From Xiheicaenibacterium sp046351325 (GTDB taxonomy: Bacteria; Myxococcota_A; Polyangia; Polyangiales; Polyangiaceae): a DNA stretch of 64,000 bases. The stretch spans positions 434,001-498,000 of the forward strand of contig JAXLYR010000006.1 of the NCBI GenBank assembly GCA_046351325.1, read 5' to 3'. A program made the position numbers and the translations under genes. Shown here one piece after another: positions 53,738 through 62,734 of this stretch. Each line of letters starts with the position of its first letter. Positions within the stretch are counted from its first letter, which is position 1. A model generated the notes under the pieces. That model worked only from the letters and a program-made list of their open reading frames with translations. It did no database searches and was not told where the DNA came from.

Positions 53738-54961
53738 ATGAGCGAAGAACGGCCAGCCAATCCAGCCGACGGGAGGCTCCCCGCGACCGTCATCGGGCTC
53801 GGCGTCGTGAGCCTCCTCACCGACGTCTCGAGCGAGGCCATCTTCCCCCTGTTGCCTGCGTTTCTCGCGACGCTCGGCGCCTCGAACACCTTCATCGGCC
53901 TCGTCGAGGGCCTCGCGGACGTCGTCGCGAACCTCCTCAAATATTGGACGGGCGCCGCGTCCGATCGCCGCCGCAAGCTCAAGCCTTGGGTCCTCGCGGG
54001 CTACGGCGTCTCGACCCTCGCGCGACCGCTCGTCGCGTTCGCGACAGCGCCCTGGCATGTCCTCGTCGTTCGCGCCGGGGATCGCGTCGGCAAGGGTGTC
54101 CGCACGAGCCCTCGCGACGCGCTCATCGCAGCCGTCGCGCGTCCGTCGGAGCGCGCGCGGGCCTTCGGGTTTCACCGCGCGATGGATCACACCGGCGCGG
54201 CGATCGGCACGCTGCTCGGCGCGCTCGCGCTCTACGCGCTCGGCGCGACGCACGGTGGTGACAGCGACGTCCGCGCGATGCGCACCGTCTTCGAGCTCGC
54301 GTTGATCCCCGGCCTCCTCGCGATGATCGCGCTCGCCCTCGTCCCCGAGCCGACGCGCCCGGCGCCGATCGCGCCCGCTGACGGTGCGGTCGCGCCCGCG
54401 GCCTTGCCTCCCGCGTTGAAGCGCGCGCTCGTGCCGATCACGCTCTTCGCCTTCGCGAACGCGACCGACGCCTTCATCCTCGTGCGGGCCGCGCGGCTCG
54501 GCGCGCCTCCCGTCGTCGCGCCCTTGCTCTGGCTCGTGTTGCACGTTGTTAAAGCAACGACGGCGACGGTGGGCGGGCGTTTGGCGGACCGATACGGCAA
54601 GCGGAACGCGCTCGCGCTCGGTTGGTTGGTCTACTCGGTGACGTGGAGCGCGGTCGGGCTCGCGCCGTCGGTCGCGTTCCTCTTCGCGCTGGTCGCGGTG
54701 TACGGCGTGTCCCACGGCCTCGTCGAGGGCGCGGAGAAGGGGCTCATCGCCGACCTCGCGAGCGAGGCCCGCCGCGGCTCCGCGTTCGGCGCTTACAACA
54801 TGCTCAGCGGCTTCGCGTCGCTCGCCGCGAGCCTCGCGCTCGGCGCGGCCTGGGATCATTTCGGGGCCGCGGCCGCGTTCGGTGGTGCTGGCGCTGCAGC
54901 CGCGCTCGCCGCCGTCCTGCTCGTGGCGCTCGTCCCCGCGCGCGCGAGCTCGTACCGCTAG
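53738..54961 (+). CDS. MFS transporter
   Basis: Protein of 407 residues from the ATG at 53738. Twelve helices. The N-terminus reads LGVVSLLTDVSSEAIFPLLPAFLATLGASNTFIGLVEGLADVVANLLKY, typical of an uncharacterised MFS branch that keeps the TDVSSE motif, and the second half has the loop GGRLADRYGKRNAL. Substrate unknown. A degenerate dyad, GCTTACA-ACAT-GCTCAGC, lies at 54783-54800 in the coding region. Confidence 0.88.
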   Translation: MSEERPANPADGRLPATVIGLGVVSLLTDVSSEAIFPLLPAFLATLGASNTFIGLVEGLADVVANLLKYWTGAASDRRRKLKPWVLAGYGVSTLARPLVAFATAPWHVLVVRAGDRVGKGVRTSPRDALIAAVARPSERARAFGFHRAMDHTGAAIGTLLGALALYALGATHGGDSDVRAMRTVFELALIPGLLAMIALALVPEPTRPAPIAPADGAVAPAALPPALKRALVPITLFAFANATDAFILVRAARLGAPPVVAPLLWLVLHVVKATTATVGGRLADRYGKRNALALGWLVYSVTWSAVGLAPSVAFLFALVAVYGVSHGLVEGAEKGLIADLASEARRGSAFGAYNMLSGFASLAASLALGAAWDHFGAAAAFGGAGAAAALAAVLLVALVPARASSYR

Positions 54962-55001
54962 TCCCCTAAAACCAGCATTTCTTGAGGAATTCGCGCCGCC
55001 C

Positions 55002-56315
55002 CTAGCGATCTGCCACGGGGACGGAGACCCGCGCGAGGTCGAGCACGTCCCAGCGAAAGTCGTCGTAGTTGTATTCCTGATCGTTCCAGCTCGACTCGCG
55101 TGGGTCGCGCATCCGGACCGCGACGAGCCGCGCCGACGGGACGACGATGACATATTGACCGAGCCAGCCGTCAGCCCTGTAAGCGAGCACGTCGGTCGTC
55201 TGCTCGAACATCCGGGAGTGCCTCTTCTTCAATAGCTCCTCGAGAGCCGAGACGGCCTCTTCGCCGACGAGCGCGGCGAGGGCTTCGCGCGCCGCCCCTC
55301 GACTGGGGAAGGTTTTACCGACTAGTGAAGCAGCCTTTTCAATGACAGCGCTGTCAGCGCCAGCCGAGCGCCAAACGCCGAGTCGCCTGTCGTTCAAGAA
55401 TACAGTCTTGGGTTTGCCGTCGCGCCACCACAATAGGCCGCATTGGTCGGTGATGGACTGTCCGGGACGCTCGAGCTCGTCGATGAAGGACTCGGGGACG
55501 AGGGAGGCCCCGCGCCACTTTCCCCGGTCGAGCAGCAGCTGCCCGATCTTCGCCAGATCGATCGCGCGGATCTGGAGCTCACCGGACGTGCGCGGGTCAC
55601 CCTTGGCGTCTTTGCTCCAACCCGTCGCGTGCACGCCGAGCGGGGCGAAGAGCGTGAAGTCGAGCAGATCGTCGAAGAAGGCGTGCTCCGGGTTCGCGCG
55701 GCGCACGACGACCGAGATGAAGTCGGTCGCGTTGTTGTTGTAGACGAAGCTCGAGCCCACCTCGCTCTCGAGCTTCGAGCCGAGCACGTGCTCCTCGATG
55801 CTGTGGGTCCACCAATCTTCTTGTTTGGCGCCTGCCCGCGCCGTCGTGAGCCCCGACGTGTGATTCATCAGGTGGCGGAGCGTGATCGCAGACTTGTCGG
55901 CGGCGGCCGAGCTGGCGAGCTCGGGGATCCAAGTCGAGAGCGGTTTGTCGAGGTCGAGAAAGCCGCGGCCCACGAAGACCCCCAGCCCGAGCGCGACGAC
56001 GGACTTCGTCACGGACATCGCCATTCGTGGTTTGTCGGGGTCGAACCCGAAGTAGTCCTCCGCCACGATGGCGCCGTCGGCGATGACGACGAGCGCCGAG
56101 CTGTGTTCACTCTTTGCCCGCTGCCGAATCCGCTCGAGCGCCGCTGGGTCGAGCGACGCGGGGATCGAGGTCGCGACCGAGAAACCCTCGCGGTCGGGCG
56201 CCGCGGCGTCGGCCTGTGCGGGCGCGCTGGCCTCGGCGAGCGAGGGGCAGGGTGCAGCGGGCGCGCAGGCTGCCAGTGTGGACGCGGCGATCGCGATCCA
56301 CGCCCGCGTGCTCAT
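55002..56315 (-). CDS. Serine hydrolase (class C beta-lactamase family), lipoprotein
   Basis: Protein of 437 residues from the ATG at 56315. The signal ends in TLAAC, a lipobox, followed by an Ala-rich linker. The nucleophile motif is SVTK (MAMSVTKSVVAL) and the Tyr of the second motif is in VYNNNA; the third K/H-[ST]-G motif is not certain. It resembles the PBP4*/EstB-type hydrolases (Pfam beta-lactamase) rather than true resistance enzymes. It is coupled to the 2TM kinase gene by a 4-base overlap. An exact dyad lies in the gene at 55343. Confidence 0.87.
   Translation of the reverse strand: MSTRAWIAIAASTLAACAPAAPCPSLAEASAPAQADAAAPDREGFSVATSIPASLDPAALERIRQRAKSEHSSALVVIADGAIVAEDYFGFDPDKPRMAMSVTKSVVALGLGVFVGRGFLDLDKPLSTWIPELASSAAADKSAITLRHLMNHTSGLTTARAGAKQEDWWTHSIEEHVLGSKLESEVGSSFVYNNNATDFISVVVRRANPEHAFFDDLLDFTLFAPLGVHATGWSKDAKGDPRTSGELQIRAIDLAKIGQLLLDRGKWRGASLVPESFIDELERPGQSITDQCGLLWWRDGKPKTVFLNDRRLGVWRSAGADSAVIEKAASLVGKTFPSRGAAREALAALVGEEAVSALEELLKKRHSRMFEQTTDVLAYRADGWLGQYVIVVPSARLVAVRMRDPRESSWNDQEYNYDDFRWDVLDLARVSVPVADR
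55343..55358. repeat. Perfect dispersed dyad in the serine-hydrolase gene
   Basis: TGACAGCGCTGTCA is a fully palindromic 14-mer followed by GC; it is the clearest copy in the window. It encodes part of the DSAVIEK segment on the minus strand. Confidence 0.6.
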
Positions 56316-58039
56316 GACCGCCGCCGTCCCGCGTCGCGCTCGGCCTGCTCGGCCTCGGCCTCGGCCTCACGCTCGGCCGCGCTCGCGCTCCGCCCTGTCG
56401 GGTTCACGCGCGGGCGATCTGCGCGAACGCGAACACCCGGGTCAGCGCCGGCAGCGTGGTTCGCCGAGGCCTGCGTGCGGCGCGCGGCGTGTTCGGCTGC
56501 GTTGGCTGCGCGGTCCGCGCCGTCGCGGACGCGTCGAGCCGCGATGTCCAAGATCGCCGCGACACCCTCCTCGACGGCGTGGCCCACCGCGACCGCGTCC
56601 TTCTTCATTTGTTCGCGCCGCGCCTGCTTCTCGAGCTTGCTCGCGAGCGCCGCGCGGCGAACCGCGTCGCGCGAGAGGGCCCGCTCCTCACGCTCTATCT
56701 CGCGCCGAATCTCCCGTGGCTCTACATGTTTGGAGAAGGCGTTCAGCGCGTGAATGACGAGCCCTATCCCCCATAGGATGCCAGGGACAGTGAACGCCCA
56801 AATCTTGTCGTACATACCTCGCATCAGCGCCGGCATCATGATGACCATGTTGACGCCGATGTAAGCGATGAAGTGATTGATGAACGCGCGCCGGCGCCGG
56901 TGCACGATCCGATCGACGACGTCCGAATGGCGCTGCGCCAGCGCTCGCTGGGCGCGCTCCTCGCGGACGGCGACCGCGGCCTCCTCGAGGGCCGCCTCAC
57001 CGATGCCGAGCTCTTCTGCGGCCTCGCGGAGCTCGCTCTTCGAATATCCACCTTGCTGTTCGAGGCTGAGCGCTTTGCCGATGACGGCCTTCACCGTGGC
57101 CGAGCCATATCGGGTTTGGAATGGCGCCGCCGGGGCAGGAGCCGCACGCGACTGCATTGGATTCTCCGTCGGAGCGGGCTCGGCGACGGTCGCGCCCTCG
57201 AGCGCGCGCACGAGATCGCGCATGGTCGCGAAGCGGTCGTCAGGGCGCTTGGACATGGCCTTTGCGATGGCGCGGCCCACGTGAGCGGGGACCCCCGCGC
57301 GCAGCGTCGAGACGTCCGGCGGCGTCTCCTCCAGAATGGCGGCTACGACCCCGAGCGGACCATTCGTCGCGCTCCACGGGAGCTTGCCGGCGAGGGCCTC
57401 GTAGGCCGTCACCGCCCAAGCGAACTGGTCTGTTCGACCGTCGACCTTGGCGCCTTTGATCTGCTCGGGCGCCATGTATTGCGGCGTCCCGATTTGAACG
57501 CCAGTCCCCGTGAGGGTCGGCAGCGCGGGCTGGGTGGGCGCGCTGGCGTCGAGCGCGCGCTGGCTCTGCCGCGCTATTCCGAAGTCGAGCACCTTGGCGA
57601 TACCGTCTTTGCGGATCATCAGGTTCTCCGGCTTGATGTCCCGGTGAACGATGCCGCGATCGTGAGCCTCGGCGAGGGCGAGCGCGGCCATCGTCATCCA
57701 AGCGACCAGGTCGCTCACGGGGATCTCGCGGCCCATGGCCACGCGCAAGGTCTCGCCCTCGACCAGCTCCATCACGATGAACGGGCCGTGCTCGCTGTCG
57801 CCTGCGTCGAAGAGCGCTACGGCGTTGGGATGCGAGAGCGCGGCCGCCGCGCGAGCCTCACGGATGAGGCGCTCGCGGGCCTCACGGTCGGGGAGGCCGC
57901 CACCCTCGTCGGACAAAACCTTCAGTGCGACTGGCCGGTCGAGGTGCGTGTCTCGGGCGCGATAGACCGTGCCCATTCCCCCGCTGCCCATCGGGGCCTC
58001 CACGACATAACGACTGAGGAGCGTCCCCGGCGCGAGCAC
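56312..58039 (-). CDS. Ser/Thr protein kinase with 2TM domain
   Basis: Protein of 575 residues from a GTG at 58039. The kinase domain (10-275) has MGSGGMGTVYRA, ALKVL, HRDIKPENLMI, DFGIA and GTPQYMAPEQ. Residues 300-360 form a helical region with YSKSELREAAEELGIG, like the DUF1707/SHOCT-type short helical repeats. Residues 370-450 match the 2TM domain (RRAFINHFIAYIGVNMVIMM...FTVPGILWGIGLVIHALNAF) and are followed by charged coiled coil and an Arg/Ala tail. The kinase is thus membrane-tethered with both ends probably cytosolic. A dyad (TGACG-CCGA-TGTAA) is at 56851. Confidence 0.9.
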   Translation of the reverse strand: MLAPGTLLSRYVVEAPMGSGGMGTVYRARDTHLDRPVALKVLSDEGGGLPDREARERLIREARAAAALSHPNAVALFDAGDSEHGPFIVMELVEGETLRVAMGREIPVSDLVAWMTMAALALAEAHDRGIVHRDIKPENLMIRKDGIAKVLDFGIARQSQRALDASAPTQPALPTLTGTGVQIGTPQYMAPEQIKGAKVDGRTDQFAWAVTAYEALAGKLPWSATNGPLGVVAAILEETPPDVSTLRAGVPAHVGRAIAKAMSKRPDDRFATMRDLVRALEGATVAEPAPTENPMQSRAAPAPAAPFQTRYGSATVKAVIGKALSLEQQGGYSKSELREAAEELGIGEAALEEAAVAVREERAQRALAQRHSDVVDRIVHRRRRAFINHFIAYIGVNMVIMMPALMRGMYDKIWAFTVPGILWGIGLVIHALNAFSKHVEPREIRREIEREERALSRDAVRRAALASKLEKQARREQMKKDAVAVGHAVEEGVAAILDIAARRVRDGADRAANAAEHAARRTQASANHAAGADPGVRVRADRPRVNPTGRSASAAEREAEAEAEQAERDAGRRRS

Positions 58040-58125
58040 GCTCGCACCCTAATGTGGAGGAAACGGAGTTTCCACCCTCAAAGCTGGCGCCGCGACGCAT
58101 CGATTTAGATGGGTCGCGGCGAGGG

Positions 58126-59139
58126 CTAGTTCGGCATGGCTGCTTCGAAGTCGACGCGCAGGTCCAGGCTCGCCTGCGGCTCGGCGCCGTCGATTGGATA
58201 CTCCGCGCCGAACGAGAGCGCCGAGAGATCCTTCTTTTGGAAGACGCCACCCGGATTGGCGCGCTCGATCTCGGCGAGCACCGCGCGCGCTCGCGCCGCG
58301 CCGAGCGAGACAGGATCGTTCTCGCGAGCGCTCGCGTGTCCGCGGACGACCAGGCGCGAGTTCTTCTTGAAGCGGGCGAGCTTGGTCATGAGCGACGAGA
58401 GAGCCTCGCGGGCTGTCGTGGTGAGCTCTGCGCTGCCGGGCTCGAAGCGAATGACCTCGGAGAGGGGCTGAGTCTCCGGAGCGGGGCAGGGCTTGAGGCA
58501 GGGCATCGGTTGAGTGACCTCGCTGTTAGCGAGGATCTTCCGCCACTCTTGTTCGCCTTGCGCGGAGAAGGCCGCGGCGACCGCGAGGCTGTGGGCGCGC
58601 GCGCGCTCCGTCAGCTCTGCCAAATAGGTCTCGTGGGCCGCCCGACGCAGGTTCAGCGAGCCTGTCTCCCCGAATGGGGCCGAGCAGCTGCGGGGGCGAA
58701 ACTGGTGGGTTGCGAGGAATCGTGCGCGGTAGAACTCGCCGAGCTCCTGCCAGCGTTTTCGACACGAGCCGAGCGCTGCGTCGCAGTCCGGGGTCTTCGT
58801 GTAGAGTTCGCTTACTATCTTGTAATTGTCGTCGAGCTCCTTCTCGAGCTCCGCGAGGCGCGCGGCCTCGTCGGTGCTGAGCGGTGGAGACTTGGGGGCT
58901 CCTCGCGGGGGCGCGAGCGCAAGCACCTTGTCCCACGGTGCGAGGGGCTCCACTCCTGTCTGCGAAGCGCTCGCGCTGGCCGAGGCAGTCGTCGACGCAC
59001 TGGGGCCCGCACCGCTGCTCGAGGCCGACTGCGAAGGATCCTGCGGTCCGCTGCAGTTGACGGTCGCGAGAGCCGCAGTCAGGAGGAGCGCGCGGCGCGC
59101 GAGGATCGCTTGTTTGTCTTGTTGGTTGTCAGGCGGCAT
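58126..59139 (-). CDS. OmpA-family peptidoglycan-binding lipoprotein
   Basis: Protein of 337 residues from the ATG at 59139. The signal ends in LATVNC. A Ser-rich linker precedes a helical middle part with paired Cys (CDAALGSCRKRWQELGEFYR). The C-terminal OmpA domain (220-330) has IRFEPGSAELTTTAREALSSLMTKLARF, VRGHASARENDP and ARARAVLAEI, the fold that binds diaminopimelate peptidoglycan; the usual GHTD is GHAS here. Dyads occur at 58515 and 58812. Confidence 0.85.
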   Translation of the reverse strand: MPPDNQQDKQAILARRALLLTAALATVNCSGPQDPSQSASSSGAGPSASTTASASASASQTGVEPLAPWDKVLALAPPRGAPKSPPLSTDEAARLAELEKELDDNYKIVSELYTKTPDCDAALGSCRKRWQELGEFYRARFLATHQFRPRSCSAPFGETGSLNLRRAAHETYLAELTERARAHSLAVAAAFSAQGEQEWRKILANSEVTQPMPCLKPCPAPETQPLSEVIRFEPGSAELTTTAREALSSLMTKLARFKKNSRLVVRGHASARENDPVSLGAARARAVLAEIERANPGGVFQKKDLSALSFGAEYPIDGAEPQASLDLRVDFEAAMPN

Positions 59140-59653
59140 TCGACTCGCTGCCACAGTATCCGCGCCATTGCTCCGGGATTTGCCCGCTGCCCAAGCTCAT
59201 CGGTTCGATGGGCAGACTCATGGGTCTAATCGGTTTGCGCAAGAGGCGCATACCCGCTTGTTCCGGGGTGCGGTTCCGCTTCCGAAGATTGCACGGACGA
59301 CAGGCGGTTACGATGTTCTCCCAGCCCGTCCTGCCGCCGTGCGTCCGCGGTAAGACGTGGTCGAAAGAGAGCTCGCCGCGCGGTCGCTTCACGCCGCAGT
59401 ATTGGCACATGTAACCGTCGCGGCTGAAGACGTTGGCGCGCGAGAACTTCACGCCTCGCCGGACGCCGGCGACCTGGCGTCGCAGCCGCACGACCGCGGG
59501 CAGGGGAATGCTGATCGAGGGCGAGGAGATGAGCTCGTCGTACTCCTCGAGGACGTCGACCTTACCGAGGTAGAGCAGCGTGATCGCCTCATGCCAGGGA
59601 ATGATCCGCTGCGGGAGCATCCACGCATTGAGGAGCAATGTGTGCGCTGGCAT
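59129..59653 (-). CDS. HNH endonuclease
   Basis: Protein of 174 residues from the ATG at 59653; it overlaps the OmpA-like start by 11 bases. A region VLLLNAWM...EAITLLYLGKVDVLEEYDE precedes RDGYMCQYCG and ELSFDHVLPRTHGGRTGWENIVTACRPCNLRKRNRTPEQAGM, a full HNH motif with four Cys. This is the common stand-alone bacterial HNH family adjacent to no methylase. Specificity is unknown. Confidence 0.9.
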   Translation of the reverse strand: MPAHTLLLNAWMLPQRIIPWHEAITLLYLGKVDVLEEYDELISSPSISIPLPAVVRLRRQVAGVRRGVKFSRANVFSRDGYMCQYCGVKRPRGELSFDHVLPRTHGGRTGWENIVTACRPCNLRKRNRTPEQAGMRLLRKPIRPMSLPIEPMSLGSGQIPEQWRGYCGSESNAA

Positions 59654-59720
59654 CGCCCGTAGAAAGCATACACGCGGAACGTGAGTTGGCGAGCCAGACG
59701 AGATCCGAGCCGATCGACGA

Positions 59721-60485
59721 CTACAGTGGGCAGCCCACGGGGTCGTCCACCCACAGGCCCGTCTGGCATTTGCGACCCGCGAGCGTGGGCGAGATTGAGC
59801 ACGCGCCGTAGTAGCAAGAGATCCCCTCATCGGCGCAGCCGTCGCCGAGGCGCGGCGCGACCGCGGGGCAGGGAGGCTCGGGCGGCGCCGCACAGAACCA
59901 CTCTGGCTGGCCGCCACAAGGGCCGCCGCCGACACAGTCGGTGCAGCCGCACAGTGTGCTCTCGGTATAGACGCAGAGGGCCGGATCCACGGCGCCGTCA
60001 CAATTGCCAGTCGGCGGCGACTGCGGGCAATTGGGGTCTTGGGAGGGATTGGGATCGCAGCCGGGCGCTTCGTTCACCCAGCCATTCGCCGTGCAGGTCG
60101 CGCGCGCGCGGCAGACGGCGACCACGCCGTCCTCGACCTCACAAACGAGACCGACCGAGGGACAGGCGTCGCCGTCCACGGGCGCTGTTTCGGGGCAAGC
60201 CGAGCAGACGGCTTGCTCGGCGCCGACACATTCACCAGCGCTGTTGCAGGCCTCTTGTTGGCAGGGGGCTTGAGGGGGACACGTCGAGCAAGGGTCGCCG
60301 CACGACTTGCCATCACAAGGGCCTGCGGGGAGGTCGCCACCGGCGCCACCCGCGTGGCTCGCGCCAGTCGCGTTGCCGCCCGAACCACCACCGCCGTCGG
60401 TGGAGATCGTGCCGCCGCAGCCCACGTTGAATGCCACGCCGAACACCACACAAGCCGGCAAACCGAAGGATCGAAGAGAAGCCAT
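59721..60485 (-). CDS. Cys-rich lipoprotein
   Basis: Protein of 254 residues. The signal ends in AFNVGC followed by a Gly/Ser linker. The mature part has about 30 Cys in repeated short units (CDGKSCGDPCSTC, CGCTDCVGG, CSACPETAP) and two W-V-N/D-x-x-P-G/V-C endings. This is typical of secreted myxobacterial Cys-rich proteins of unknown function. Exported disulfides are likely. It is monocistronic as far as the sequence shows. Confidence 0.75.
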   Translation of the reverse strand: MASLRSFGLPACVVFGVAFNVGCGGTISTDGGGGSGGNATGASHAGGAGGDLPAGPCDGKSCGDPCSTCPPQAPCQQEACNSAGECVGAEQAVCSACPETAPVDGDACPSVGLVCEVEDGVVAVCRARATCTANGWVNEAPGCDPNPSQDPNCPQSPPTGNCDGAVDPALCVYTESTLCGCTDCVGGGPCGGQPEWFCAAPPEPPCPAVAPRLGDGCADEGISCYYGACSISPTLAGRKCQTGLWVDDPVGCPL

Positions 60486-60528
60486 ATCGAGCAGGATAGC
60501 CCGACTTCGGATCAGCGAATCCCGTTCT

Positions 60529-61107
60529 TCATTCGCTTACGGTGAAGTTGATGGGCACGATGATTGTCGCGCCTGTATCGGACGGGTCGATCTGGAGCGA
60601 GCGAAAGTAGTAGGCAACGCAGTTCGCGAGCTCCTGCTGTCCCTGCGGCACCGAGAGGACTTCGGTGCTCATGACCTCTCCACTCGGGTTGAAGCGAATT
60701 TCGACCGAGAGCGAGAAGGGCTCGAGGCTGTACGAGAGCGAGCGGTTGTAACAGGCCCGCAAACCCGAGCGGAGCCTCAGCATGCGCGCGGTGACGTCGG
60801 AGGGGAGGGTCGGTGGGAGTTCTGGCTGCGACGTGGGCCCGGGCACGAGCAGCGAAGCGCCTGCGGAGCCAGGAAACGACGTCGTCGGCAGCCGAGGTCT
60901 CACCTTCGCGACCGCAGGACCCAAGACGACCTCGGCCTCGCGTCGAGGCTCGGGGGGCTTTGTCGGCAGGCTCTTCGCGCGGGTGGTGCTCGCGCCGCCG
61001 CCCGCAATGCCGATCTCGGCCGCAGCGGTCCGCTGGGGCTGAGCTGGTCCACACCCCATCATCCAGAGAGCCGCGACCGGCAGCGCGCGAGCCAACGAGC
61101 AAGTCAT
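60529..61107 (-). CDS. Lipoprotein with AgmX/PglI-type (TonB-like) C-terminal domain
   Basis: Protein of 192 residues from the ATG at 61107. The signal ends in LWMMGC. A low-complexity linker leads to about 90 residues: LRSGLRACYNRSLSYSL, LSVEIRFNPSGEVMSTEVLSV and LANCVAYYFRSLQI. This is the small TonB-C-like domain known from AgmX/PglI of Myxococcus xanthus, with its two conserved Cys. It probably binds another envelope component. Gliding is one role of family members, but nothing else here links to motility. Confidence 0.8.
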   Translation of the reverse strand: MTCSLARALPVAALWMMGCGPAQPQRTAAAEIGIAGGGASTTRAKSLPTKPPEPRREAEVVLGPAVAKVRPRLPTTSFPGSAGASLLVPGPTSQPELPPTLPSDVTARMLRLRSGLRACYNRSLSYSLEPFSLSVEIRFNPSGEVMSTEVLSVPQGQQELANCVAYYFRSLQIDPSDTGATIIVPINFTVSE

Positions 61108-61197
61108 GGGGCCTTCGACCACCGGAGCGCCTGGATGTTCTCCCTGGGCGCTTCTTTCTCACGGGACGCGGGCCCCCGATGGAGTAGAGACCGCGGA

Positions 61198-61710
61198 GTG
61201 CGGACTCGGTGGATCTCGCTGCTCGCGCTCGCGACCGTCCTGGGGGGGTGCGGTGGCCTCGGTCGCGAGAGCTTGATCGGCCGGTGGTCCCAGACGACGT
61301 CCGCCGACGGTAAAGACCCGACGCGCGCCGTCGTCAGCGAGTCGGTCACGATGGAGCTCGCCAAGGACGGGACGATCACGGTGTTCGACCGATCGGTCCT
61401 CGACACCGACCACCTCACGGCGCCCGGATGCACGCTCGAGCGCGTCTATCACGGGACGTTCGCCGCGCCCCCGCGCGGCAACACGCTCGAGCTTCGCTTT
61501 CACAGCGGTAAGCTGACGTTGTCTGCGTGCCCCGACGCTTCGATGAACGGCACCTTCGAGATGGACCAGGCCGACATCGACGCGATGAACCTGGCGAACG
61601 CGCGCGGTGACCGCGCCGAGCCCGACCGCACGTTCAACGTACAGGGCGACACGCTCTTCCTCACGGCCGGCAAGACCACCCGGGGCTGGGTGCGCGTCTT
61701 GGTTCCGTGA
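61198..61710 (+). CDS. Lipoprotein of unknown function
   Basis: Protein of 170 residues from a GTG at 61198. The signal reads WISLLALATVLGGC with a lipobox. The mature part begins LIGRWSQTTSADG and has eight or so beta-strands (VTMELAKDGTITVFDRSV, GNTLELRFHSGKLTLS, TFNVQGDTLFLT), as in lipocalin-like domains. One pair of Cys. It converges on the patatin gene. Confidence 0.7.
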   Translation: MRTRWISLLALATVLGGCGGLGRESLIGRWSQTTSADGKDPTRAVVSESVTMELAKDGTITVFDRSVLDTDHLTAPGCTLERVYHGTFAAPPRGNTLELRFHSGKLTLSACPDASMNGTFEMDQADIDAMNLANARGDRAEPDRTFNVQGDTLFLTAGKTTRGWVRVLVP

Positions 61711-61719
61711 GGGTTTCGA

Positions 61720-62637
61720 CTAGTTGAGCGAGGCGTTGCTCGACAGGATGGTGTTGAAGACGCCGCGCTCTTTGGCCTCGGTGAGCTCGCGCAGGGCCGT
61801 TCGGTAGCCGCGCAGGACGAGCGAGCGCGCGTTGAAGCGGCTGAGGTAGCTGAACTCCCCGATGTCGGGCGCGATGTCGATGAAGACGACGCGCGGGTAG
61901 GTCCGCGCGAGGAGCTCGACCCCGCGACGCTCCTTCTCGGCGAGCAGCGTGCTCAGCGATTGTCGCAGCACGCCGAGCCCGCCGCTCCGCGCGAGCGAGC
62001 GCTCGCCGGGCGCGCGCTGCTCGGGTTTGTAGACGTTCGAGATGATGACGACGTTCGCGCCGGCAGCGACTGCGAGGTCGGCGCTCAGCGTCTTGACGAT
62101 CTCGCCGTCGAGGAAATACCGGTCGCCGATCTTCATCGGACGGAAGAGCCCGGGGACGCAGCAGCTCGCGGCCACGGCCTTGCTGATGGGTACGTCCTCG
62201 CGGTGGCCCGGCCCGAAGACGACGCGCTCGGCGGTGTCGACGTCGACCGCTGTCACGAAGACCTGATTGTGGAGCTTCCGGAAGTCGTTGAGAGGCAGAA
62301 ACTTCTCGAGGTATCGCTCGAGCTTGTCGAGGGAGAACAAGCCCGAGGTCAGGTACCCGGGGTCGAGCATGTCGCCGAGTCGGGGCGCCCCGAGGAACGT
62401 CCGCATGTAGAGGCGCGGGCCGCGATGTCGGCGTCGCCACGGCAGCCTGTAGGCGTCGAGCAGGACATCCAGCGGGATGTCCTGGCCGTAGGTCGCGGCC
62501 ACGAGCGCGCCTGCGCTCGCGCCGACGAAGATGGTCGGCACGACGCCGATCTCCTCGCAGGCTTTCAGCACACCGAGGTGGGCGAGGCCACGTGCCGCAC
62601 CACCAGAGCTCACGAAGGCGACTTTCAATCGGGTCAT
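61720..62637 (-). CDS. Patatin-like phospholipase
   Basis: Protein of 305 residues from the ATG at 62637. The oxyanion loop is SSGGAARGLAHLG, the nucleophile GASAG (PTIFVGASAGALVAATYG) and the catalytic Asp lies in FLDGEIV. The layout matches RssA/YchK-type bacterial patatins, soluble esterases or phospholipases of the cytosol. A second start in frame at 62730 adds 31 non-conserved residues. Confidence 0.92.
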   Translation of the reverse strand: MTRLKVAFVSSGGAARGLAHLGVLKACEEIGVVPTIFVGASAGALVAATYGQDIPLDVLLDAYRLPWRRRHRGPRLYMRTFLGAPRLGDMLDPGYLTSGLFSLDKLERYLEKFLPLNDFRKLHNQVFVTAVDVDTAERVVFGPGHREDVPISKAVAASCCVPGLFRPMKIGDRYFLDGEIVKTLSADLAVAAGANVVIISNVYKPEQRAPGERSLARSGGLGVLRQSLSTLLAEKERRGVELLARTYPRVVFIDIAPDIGEFSYLSRFNARSLVLRGYRTALRELTEAKERGVFNTILSSNASLN

Positions 62638-62734
62638 GGGCAATGCTCGCAGGAGGGACCGCGGGGGGAGCGCGGGCAGGGGGGAAGCTGAGCAGTCAAT
62701 TCGGACAAGAGCGCTGGTCAATGCCAGCAAGCGA

